A stretch of DNA of 64,000 bases from Methyloceanibacter sp963798815 (GTDB lineage Bacteria; Pseudomonadota; Alphaproteobacteria; Rhizobiales; Methyloligellaceae): assembly GCA_963798815.1 (NCBI GenBank), contig CAWCUW010000003.1, forward strand, positions 918,124-982,123. Direction: 5' to 3'. Position numbers and translations under genes: made by a program. The notes beneath the pieces were generated by a model. That model was not told where the DNA came from. It did not search any database and was given only the letters and a program-made list of their open reading frames with translations. This document shows positions 17,101-24,371 of the stretch, piece after piece (the stretch's first letter is position 1; each line of letters starts with the position of its first letter).

Positions 17101-20030
17101 CGCCGATGCTGGCAACCAAGAGAGCGATATCGCGCTGCTTGTCCGCGTCGGGCGCCACCTCGGCGAGCTTGCGCGCGATGGCGAGGCCATCGTCATAGGC
17201 GGCGAGCGCGCCGGGATAATCGCCGGTGCGATATTTGGCATAGCCCAACGAGCTTAGCGCCTGCGATAGCTCGTGCTGCAGTTGAGGGTTGGTCTTGTCC
17301 CGGTCGGCCAGGCCTTGCTTGATGTCGCGATTTTCCTGCAAGGCGAGCCGCGCGCCTTCGAAGTCGCCGGAACGAAGCTTGAGATCGCCGACGATGGCGA
17401 GAGCCTGGGCCAAATCGCTCTGGCGTGCCGGATCGTTGGGATTTTCCTCGGCATACTGCCGGCGGACCGCAAGGCTCTCCTCGTATTTGGCAAGGGCGAC
17501 GGCGACATCGCCGGCGTCGAGCCAAGCCTCGCCAATCTTCTCCAGCTCGCCCGAATAATCCTGCTGCCGCTCATTGCCTTTGGACATTTGGAATTGGATT
17601 TCGAGGCTCTTGGCGGTGCTTGCCGCCGCTTCCGCCCGCTCGCCTTCCGCCGCGTGCGTCAGGGCAAACTCGTCGAACATGGCCACTTGCATGCCGAGTA
17701 GCTGCTTGTCGCCGGGCGACTCGGAGACGGCCTGGCCCAGCGTCTTGCTCACCTCGGCAAAGACTTTGTTGCGGACATCACGCATTCCCGGGATATCGAC
17801 GTTGCGCAGACCCCGCGCGATGTCGAGCACGAGAGAGTTGGCGACATCGAAATTGCGCCTGGCGGTCTGCTCGGCCTGCCAGGCGCGAATGCCGGCCACC
17901 GTGGCGCCGACGGCCAGCGCGGCGAACAGCACGGCGGTGGCGCCGACCAGGCGCTGGCGGAAGCGCGCTCGCTTGCCGGATGCGCCGATAAAGCCGAGCG
18001 TCGGCGCTCCCAGCTCTTCGGGGTAGCGCTTGGCGATGCTCTCCGCCTCCGCGAGCGGCACGCCTTTGGGAATGAGTAGGTCGCGCTTCTTGCTGCTCTT
18101 CTCCCAGCGGCGGCGCAACGCCTCGACGTCGTCGCGGATGCGGAAGAACTCGGCATTGGCGGCGACGATCTCCTTGGCGCGTTTCCAGTTCTCCAGCACG
18201 CGTTGATGCGCGAGCCGGATCGAGGCGTTCTGCTCGCTGCCGGAGGAGAGCAGGATGCGGGCATCGACCAGTGCCTTGACCAGACGTTCGGAGGCGGGGT
18301 CGTAAGCGGCCTCGGCGAGCGGCACAGAGCGAATCGAGAGTGCGGCGGTGCCACCCGCTTCGCCGCTGGGCGCCGGTGCCGCGAGCTGGCGGAGCAGCCG
18401 GGGCAGGCGCTCGCGCTCGTCCTTGCCGAGCGGCGCGATGGCGCGCTCGGCCTCCTGATCGATGGCACCGGCAAGGCCACCCAGCGTGTCGTAGGCCTTG
18501 AAGGCGAGCAGCGTCTGGCCGTCGGCGGTCACCCGCTGCTCGAACAGGAAGTCGAGGGCGAATTGCAGCAGCGGCAGCATGTCGGGCCGGTCGACATCGC
18601 CGATCAGGCGATCGTCGAGGCTCTCGCCGCTCTTCGGGTCGGTCTCATAGACGAGCCCAGCGGCGATCGCCGGCCCGCGGATGATCTCATCGATCTCGGT
18701 GGCGCCGGGAGGTGCGAGATCGTAGGTCGCGCCTTTGGTCTTCATTGCCAGAAGGTCCGGCTCTTTCAGGAAGCGCTCGTAGAGATCGGCGCGCAGCGTG
18801 GCGATCACCCAGACGCGGCCGGTGGCCACGAGATTCGCGATGAGCTTGGCGAAGCGGGTACGCTCGGCCTCGCTCACTTCGCTCGCAAACAGCTCATCGA
18901 GTTGATCGATCACTATCAGAAGATCGGCCCTGACCGGCCGGTCGTAGCCGCTTTCCTGGCTCGCTTCAGCGGCGATGCGGTCGAGCGCCTTGAGAATCGG
19001 TTTGGGGCAACTTTCGTCGGCATGGGTGAGCAGCTTGGCGAGCTCCGCCGGCGTCGCGTAGTCGCTCGAGGCCATCTCCGGCAGCGCCGCCAAGGCGCAC
19101 TCGTCCTGGTTATCCGTCGCGGAGTTCGAACAGGCGTGCGGCCAGCGCCGCCACCGGTCCGCCGTCAAATTCGCCGGGGCGCATCACCGCCACACGCCAC
19201 AGATCGACCGCCGGCACCACGCCCGGCGCGGTGAGTCGCGGCACGAGACCGGCGAGCGACAACGAGGACTTGCCCGATCCACTGGCGCCGACGATGAGTA
19301 GGAACGGCGTCTCGCGCGTCCCCGCGTCTTTCAGCGCGTCGACCGCCTTGGTGATGTCGCGTGAGCGACCGAAGAAGACGGGCGCATGCTTGGCGCCGAA
19401 CGCAGCCAGCCCGCGGAAGGGAGAGCCCTTGGTGTCGATCGGCCACAGCACGGAGCGGCCCTTGAGGATCTTCTCCTCGAGCCAGGTCCGCAGCAGCTTC
19501 TCGACCTCGACCTCGAACTGGTCGGTACTCTGGAAGGAATGGAAGGCGAGCTTGAACTTGCCGTCCTGCGTCTGGAACCAGGTCTTGAAGAAGCTCTTCA
19601 GCCGGTTCCATTGCTCGCTGACGAGCTTATTGGTGGTCTCATCGTCGAGCTTGACGGTGGGCGGCTCGCTGTAGCGGAACACATAGACGTCGGGAACGGA
19701 CTTGGTCTTGCTCGCCTCGATCGCCGACAGGATCTCGTAGGCGGTGCCAGACGGGTAACGTTCGCCATTCGGCAACGTGGGAAAATCGTCGGGGAGCTCG
19801 GTGCCGAGCCTATGGCGCAGGATGGCGATGACGAGGTCGCAATCGGCGGCCTCGGGGATCTGTTGCTGGAAGGTGGTGCGGGCCTGGTAATATTTGGTCT
19901 CCCAGCGGACGGCCTCGAGCGTGGCCACGCCGGAAAACTCGCCGTTCAGGCGCTCGACGACGCGTTCGACGCGCATACGCTCGAAATGCGTGTCGCCGGG
20001 GGAGGAGACGAAGACGCGAACGGATTTCAT
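14136..20030 (-). CDS. DUF4062-STAND NTPase with membrane helix and 23 TPR-like repeats (frameshifted in this sequence)
   Basis: A giant signalling NTPase, 1963 residues after repair. Residues 1-105 are a DUF4062 domain (VRVFVSSPGDTHFERMRVERVV). Then comes a STAND NTPase: F-R-G-L-A-A-F and F-F-G-R-S-R entry motifs, Walker A GASGSGKSS (Lys254) and Walker B LLIVIDQLDELF. A winged-helix-like part leads to a membrane helix (about 693-715), then 23 TPR-like repeats of about 48 residues. STAND proteins with repeat sensors are switch ATPases in bacterial immunity and cell-death pathways; a role here is inference. The frame is broken three times, at about 19114, 16674-16681 and 16470. Removing one base at each gives an exact multiple of three and continuous homology, so sequence error is the likelier cause than decay. 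It follows the exported-protein genes on the same strand. Confidence 0.85.
14290..17545 (-). repeat. Tandem 144-bp (48-residue) TPR-like repeats, 23 copies
   Basis: Within the STAND gene the core G-D-x-K-x-x-x-G-D-x-x-G-A-L-A-A-Y-E-E-S recurs 23 times with a period of about 48 residues (144 bases). Copies are diverged in protein sequence; one copy near 15,725 is shortened. This is coding tandem repetition, forming an extended helical solenoid, not a CRISPR or satellite. Confidence 0.85.
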
Positions 20031-20080
20031 GGTCGACGGGTCATACTGGAGCTTAGACCTTCAAGACCAACTCTTGCCTG

Positions 20081-20116
20081 AGTATAGTCTCTACGAACGT
20101 CTCCCCATAGACGTTC
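20081..20116 (-). promoter_or_regulatory. Candidate promoter and dyad operator for the STAND gene
   Basis: A perfect 8-bp inverted repeat, GAACGTCT (20095-20102) and AGACGTTC (20109-20116), lies 65 bases before the STAND gene start. On the minus strand it is followed by TATACT (20086-20081), a good -10 hexamer, so the dyad covers the -35 region. No good -35 hexamer is present, suggesting activator dependence or a repressor site. The binding protein is unknown. Confidence 0.45.
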
Positions 20117-20188
20117 AAATGGGTTGGTTAGTCTTCGCTCCTGACATCGATTCACCCCGCAACTATGGCGGGACCGCGGCGTGGGCGA

Positions 20189-20818
20189 TCATTCCGGCCT
20201 CCTCGGCAAGGCGCTAGTCTCCTGGATGCCGAGGCGCTTGGCCTCGCTCAGGAGAACGTCGAGATCGGGGTTGTCCTTGTCTACCAGCGCTTGCAGGTCC
20301 CCCACCACCTTCGCCTGCTGCTCCGGGGTCGCCTGGATGGCGGCGCTGTGCTGGCCGGGTTGGGTGCCCGGGCCCCAGCGCGGACCGAACAGATAGACGG
20401 CGCTGTACATGACCTTGGCCGTGGTCTCGTCGACATGGGCGGCGCGCATGGCGAAATAGAAGACCTTATGCGTGTCCTCCCAGCTCCGCTCCTTGTTGTC
20501 GCAGTAATAGTCGTGGATCACGGCGGCGGAACGGTAGCTGCCGGTGAAGGGCGGATAAAACGCCCAGAGCGCCTCCGGCACCGATGCGCCATCGGTCTTG
20601 TAGCCAGTCGGCACGCTCCACTCCTTGCCGTAGGGATCGATGAAGCCGTAGGGCTCCATCAGCGTCACCTTGCGCCCGCCGCCCTCTTCGTCGAACTCGG
20701 CGACGAACTTGCCGATGAACTTGCCGAAATAGGTCTCGGCAAGAGCGATCGGCGCGCTCGCCGCGATGGCGGCGGCGGCAATCAGGAGAATGCGACGTCT
20801 CGCGGTTGGGGGCTTCAA
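20189..20818 (-). CDS. Exported DUF1353 protein
   Basis: A 209-residue protein with a signal peptide (hydrophobic ILLIAAAAIAASAPIALA after an Arg-rich start). The mature part has the DUF1353 hallmarks: PTGYKTDGASVPEALW, then a G-S-Y-R-S-A-A-V-I-H-D-Y-Y segment and W-E-D-T-H-K-V-F-Y. DUF1353 proteins also occur in phages and in many proteobacterial genomes; their biochemical role is not established, although the conserved His/Asp residues suggest a metal site. It is the third of three exported-protein genes on this strand and lies 158 bases before the STAND gene. Confidence 0.8.
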   Translation of the reverse strand: MKPPTARRRILLIAAAAIAASAPIALAETYFGKFIGKFVAEFDEEGGGRKVTLMEPYGFIDPYGKEWSVPTGYKTDGASVPEALWAFYPPFTGSYRSAAVIHDYYCDNKERSWEDTHKVFYFAMRAAHVDETTAKVMYSAVYLFGPRWGPGTQPGQHSAAIQATPEQQAKVVGDLQALVDKDNPDLDVLLSEAKRLGIQETSALPRRPE

Positions 20819-20907
20819 GTCCTGAAATCCCTGACTCGATGGCGCTGGAGCGCTGGCGGCAATTTATAGCGCAGCCGGCGCCGCCGCGAAGTTACGATTG
20901 TGCAAGG

Positions 20908-23076
20908 TTAAGAGGCCGGAATCTTCTTTTGGCTGACATGCATCGCGGTGGCGACATAACGAAGACAGCCGGTGCCGGCGAGGAACGGCTGCTGCGCCCA
21001 CATACCGAAACAGGGCGGCGCGGAATATTTCATCACCGTGCTCTTGGCGGGCAAGCGTTGTTGCGTCGCGCGGTTGAAGAAACTGCGGGTCACGGTGAGG
21101 GCGCCGAGCTTGGCGTCCGCCTCGGCCAGAGCGCGGTCGAGCGCGCCTTGCGTCGAATAATCGGCATTTTGCAAAATGCCGAGGAACTCGCGATAGGCGG
21201 TCTTCACCCGCTCCTTGTCGGCATCATTGGTGATCTCGTTGAAGCCCGCCTTGGAGAGCAGCGAAGCCGCAACCTCCTCGCTCGACAGCAGACCGAGCAG
21301 GAGGCCGGTCGCGGCCTTGGCAGCGACGCCGGCGAGCAGCGCTTGCCCCGCGGGCGTGGTCGGATCGCCGCCGATCAGCTGTTGGACCGAAGTCTTGATG
21401 GCGTCGTCGCCTTGCGCGTAGGCGCGGCCGATATCGGCGGCGACGGCCCTGGCCACGGCGTCGCGCGGCATATATAGGCGTAGCAGCGCCCAGGCGATCG
21501 TTGCCACGGTCATCGGCCGGGCGATCAGCGCTTCGTCGAGCTTCGGCCGATAGGCCTGCCAGCCCTTGATGTCCTCGGCGATCCAGTCGAGCGCCACGCC
21601 CTGGCGGTCGGTCGCGGTGAGGATGAGGCCTTGCGTGGCGTCGATGCCGCCATTGTCGGGGCCGAGCTCCAGCAGATGATCCCAGCCGATCTCCGGATGC
21701 GTCTCGCGCTGTTCGGCCGACATGCCGGCATAGCCGGGCGCGGCGATGAAATTCTCGATCAACCGGCCGAACGCGGTGTCGCCGTAGCGGCTCTTCTTCA
21801 GCAGCGTGCCGCCGGTCTCGTCTTCCTGCGGCCCGAGATTGGCGACGACATATTGCCCCTCGGCGCAATAGAACGCGCCGTGCTTCTCGAAGAAGGTACG
21901 CTCGTCGAGCGTGGCGAGCGCGGCGGCGACATCGCGCGCCGACTGCTGGTCGAACACCTCCAGCGGGTTGTACATGTAATCGCGGAATTTCGGATCGGGA
22001 TCCTGGTCGGCGAAGGGCACGAGGATCGCCGAGGCGCAGTCCCACATATCGGCGTTGCGGCAATAGGCCTTCAGCGTCGCCGCGGGGATCTCGTCCTCGA
22101 CCCCGGCACTGTAGTCGATGGCAATGAGATGGGCGTTGTAGGTCTTGTTCGAATTGCCGAGCTGCCCGTAATTGCTCGGCCAGTCGCTCTTGATGGCCAT
22201 CGGGCTGCCGTCGTTGTAGCCGGCGGAGAAGCCGCCGGCGTGAGTCGATCCGGCGGCGCCATCGGCGACGATATCCTCGGGCTTGCCGCCTTGCGCCGGT
22301 TTGTCGAAATGCACCATCTGCTTGATCAACCGGAAATTCTGCTTGGCCAGCTCGAACACGACCTGATCGATATGGGTGTGGCCGATCTCGATCTCGCTGC
22401 CGTTGACCGAGGCATCGCCGTAGAACACGACGCGGTTGCCGAGGCCGTCGCCCAAGCGGAACTGATGCGCCGGCGTGTGGATCGCCACCATCTCGCTCAG
22501 CGCGTCGATCAGTGGTTTGCTCGCAGTCGCGGGCACGCCGCCGGCCTCGGCCATCTTGGCGACGATGAAACGAACCGGTAGCAGCGTCTTGCCCTGATAG
22601 AGCTCGCCGCCCGCGGTAAATGGCCCGATCAGGGGTGTCCCGCCGGGCCCGCGCGGATCGGCGAGGAACGGATTGAAGTCGCGGTTCAGCGCGTCCAGGC
22701 TCAAGGCCGCGTCGGCGGGGGCGACGATGCCAGCAAGCGCGGGCGGCAGCTCGACGGAAATGCCGACGGGATCGAGCTTGCCGGTCTCGATCTTACCGGA
22801 GGAGCGCGCGACCTCGATGCCGCCGAGATCGATCGGCGATGCATCGCGCAAGGTGGAATTGAGCCGGGCTTGCAGGCTCCGGTCGACGGTCTCCCACTGG
22901 CTTGGGACGACGAAGCGCCAGTCGGAGGGGAGGCCGAGACGTTGCGCCTCCTCCGCCGAGGCGCCGGGAAGCGAAGCATCCTGCGCCGCGTCGGCTTGGC
23001 CGAGCGCCCTGCGCGTCAGAGAGGATAGCAGGACGCCCGAGACCGCGAGCATCCTCAGCACGCTGCGGCGATCCAT
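20908..23076 (-). CDS. Exported protein of unknown function (722 aa)
   Basis: A 722-residue protein I do not recognise. The N-terminus (MDRRSVLRMLAVSGVLLSSL) has a twin Arg followed by S-V-L and a hydrophobic stretch, a plausible Tat signal. The middle contains H-T-P-A-H-Q-F, an I-G-H-T-H-I-D segment and S-T-H-A-G-G-F, a His-rich arrangement that could bind metal. It has several cysteines (Y-C-R-N, D-C-A-S, Y-C-A-E). The C-terminal third is helical with a glycine- and alanine-rich stretch (AGVAAKAATGLLLGLL). The frame is intact over its whole length. It is flanked by two other exported-protein genes on the same strand (gaps of 89 and 104 bases), suggesting one transcription unit. Confidence 0.7.
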   Translation of the reverse strand: MDRRSVLRMLAVSGVLLSSLTRRALGQADAAQDASLPGASAEEAQRLGLPSDWRFVVPSQWETVDRSLQARLNSTLRDASPIDLGGIEVARSSGKIETGKLDPVGISVELPPALAGIVAPADAALSLDALNRDFNPFLADPRGPGGTPLIGPFTAGGELYQGKTLLPVRFIVAKMAEAGGVPATASKPLIDALSEMVAIHTPAHQFRLGDGLGNRVVFYGDASVNGSEIEIGHTHIDQVVFELAKQNFRLIKQMVHFDKPAQGGKPEDIVADGAAGSTHAGGFSAGYNDGSPMAIKSDWPSNYGQLGNSNKTYNAHLIAIDYSAGVEDEIPAATLKAYCRNADMWDCASAILVPFADQDPDPKFRDYMYNPLEVFDQQSARDVAAALATLDERTFFEKHGAFYCAEGQYVVANLGPQEDETGGTLLKKSRYGDTAFGRLIENFIAAPGYAGMSAEQRETHPEIGWDHLLELGPDNGGIDATQGLILTATDRQGVALDWIAEDIKGWQAYRPKLDEALIARPMTVATIAWALLRLYMPRDAVARAVAADIGRAYAQGDDAIKTSVQQLIGGDPTTPAGQALLAGVAAKAATGLLLGLLSSEEVAASLLSKAGFNEITNDADKERVKTAYREFLGILQNADYSTQGALDRALAEADAKLGALTVTRSFFNRATQQRLPAKSTVMKYSAPPCFGMWAQQPFLAGTGCLRYVATAMHVSQKKIPAS

Positions 23077-23180
23077 TGCGTCAATTCTCCGGCATCACGG
23101 CCATGTGGGGCCTTTGCGCGCAGGATAGCATAGACAAGCCGCAAGCAAATCCGGCCCGGCTCCGCGTCCCGCGCAGTTCT

Positions 23181-23939
23181 TCAAGTCTTGGCGCCAGAAC
23201 CGGTAAACACCTCGCAACGCCCCTTGCTCGCGTCATAATCCGCGGCGAAGGCGGCGATCGCGTTGGCAATCTTGGCGCCGCCGATCGCCGAGGGCTCGAT
23301 CGGGTTGGCGAGGTCCGCATCCTCGGTGCAGACCAGCCGAAGATCGATCAGCGCCAAACCCCGTGCCCCAGCCTCGCGGGTGATGGTGTCGTTGAACACG
23401 CTGAGCCCGATCGCGGCGATGCGCCGCTGCTCAGCGTCGGGAAAGTGCGGGTCGTAAATGGTGCAGACGGCGACGGGGAGGCCGCGGGAGGTGACATCGT
23501 CGAGCATCGCGCGATAGTCCTGCGCGAATTTCTCGCGCACGGCGGCGAGCTTGCCGAGTGCTTCGGCCACCGACGACGCCTTCTGCTCGAGCAGTCCCGC
23601 TTGATGCAGCGCGTCGTTGCCGCCGGCGCTGATGACGAAATGCGTGGCATCAGCGGGAGCGATCTGGAGCTGGAGCCGGACGGCCGAGGCCACCGAGCCG
23701 TCCATGGCATTTAGCGTGGCGCGCGCGCCGGCGGGGAGGCGCCGGTTCAGTTGCGTGACGATGTCGGGGCCACCGCCGACATAGGCGCCGTTGGCGAAGA
23801 TCGAGTCGCCGAGCAGGACGATATGCTTGGGCGGGGTGGAGGCTTCGGCCGCGGCCCGCGTGAGGGGCAATGACAGGGCCGTGGCGGCGACGAGCGCTCC
23901 GCGTACGAAGAAGCGGCGGCTTGAGGGCTGGTCGAACAT
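23181..23939 (-). CDS. SGNH/GDSL hydrolase-like exported protein
   Basis: A 252-residue protein with an N-terminal S-R-R-F-F-V-R export signal (Tat-like) and an SGNH fold. Block I is VLLGDSIF with the nucleophile-position Ser; block III is SAGGNDAL. In place of the usual D-x-x-H of block V it has N-P-I-E-P-S-A-I-G-G, so the expected catalytic His is a Glu. Activity as an esterase is therefore doubtful or mechanistically different. Two cysteines (V-C-T, R-C-E) are present. It is the first of three exported-protein genes read toward the STAND gene. Confidence 0.72.
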   Translation of the reverse strand: MFDQPSSRRFFVRGALVAATALSLPLTRAAAEASTPPKHIVLLGDSIFANGAYVGGGPDIVTQLNRRLPAGARATLNAMDGSVASAVRLQLQIAPADATHFVISAGGNDALHQAGLLEQKASSVAEALGKLAAVREKFAQDYRAMLDDVTSRGLPVAVCTIYDPHFPDAEQRRIAAIGLSVFNDTITREAGARGLALIDLRLVCTEDADLANPIEPSAIGGAKIANAIAAFAADYDASKGRCEVFTGSGAKT

Positions 23940-24000
23940 GGCTCGGTTAGCTAGCTCCCTGCTGATGTGACACAGAGCGGAAACCTGCTCCTACCCTTAG

Positions 24001-24041
24001 AAAAAGGCGCGGGCGCAAGGTGGGGGAAACCCTGCGCCCGC
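24001..24041 (-). terminator. Intrinsic terminator or attenuator on the minus strand
   Basis: GCGGGCGCA (24009-24017) and TGCGCCCGC (24033-24041) form a perfect 9-bp GC stem with a 15-base loop. On the minus strand the stem is followed by C-G-C-C and T5. It lies upstream of the SGNH-like gene and no minus-strand gene precedes it, so it would end a short untranslated transcript or act in a leader. Confidence 0.55.
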
Positions 24042-24243
24042 TACGCTGAAAGGGGGGACTACTGACAGGCCGGGCAGGAGCGGACCCAGACCGTTTGTTC
24101 CCTCTCAGCTCACCGGTGCCGGCTCGGTGGGACAAGCGGCATCCGATAGAGTGTTACGCGAACACTTCAGTTTTCGTTGGCCTGAGGAGCTAGGGAGGCC
24201 CCCTTTGGCAAGACAACACGTGGGAGGGCGCGTTCCCGCTCTT

Positions 24244-24259
24244 TGTGAGGGACCTCACA
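24244..24259. promoter_or_regulatory. Exact CRP-type site (TGTGA-N6-TCACA)
   Basis: TGTGAGGGACCTCACA matches the enterobacterial CRP consensus exactly in both half-sites. It is centred about 120 bases upstream of the TIR-TPR start and about 310 bases from the divergent SGNH-like start. A second exact site lies at 26697-26712, and a CRP-family protein with matching recognition residues is encoded in the same island. Confidence 0.65.
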
Positions 24260-24371
24260 CAGATGCCGCCGGCTTAACTCTCCCGGCATTTCCTGGTGAG
24301 CTTGGCGCGTGAGGCGTAGCATGGTTGCGGCGCGGGCCTTAAGATCAACCGTCTCGCCACGGTAGGTCGCC

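Larger units (their letters stand above)
23940..24371. other. 432-base divergent intergenic region
   Basis: This gap separates the minus-strand SGNH-like gene from the plus-strand TIR gene and contains no convincing gene. It holds a strong minus-strand hairpin with a T-run (24001-24041), a short inverted repeat AGTGTT/AACACT (24150-24166) and an exact CRP-type site (24244-24259). No clear sigma-70 promoter could be read. Confidence 0.7.

Noticed and set aside
14290..17545. Regular 144-bp periodicity considered as a CRISPR or satellite array
   Set aside because: The units are contiguous, coding and diverged, with no spacer structure; the period equals 48 codons of a TPR-like repeat.
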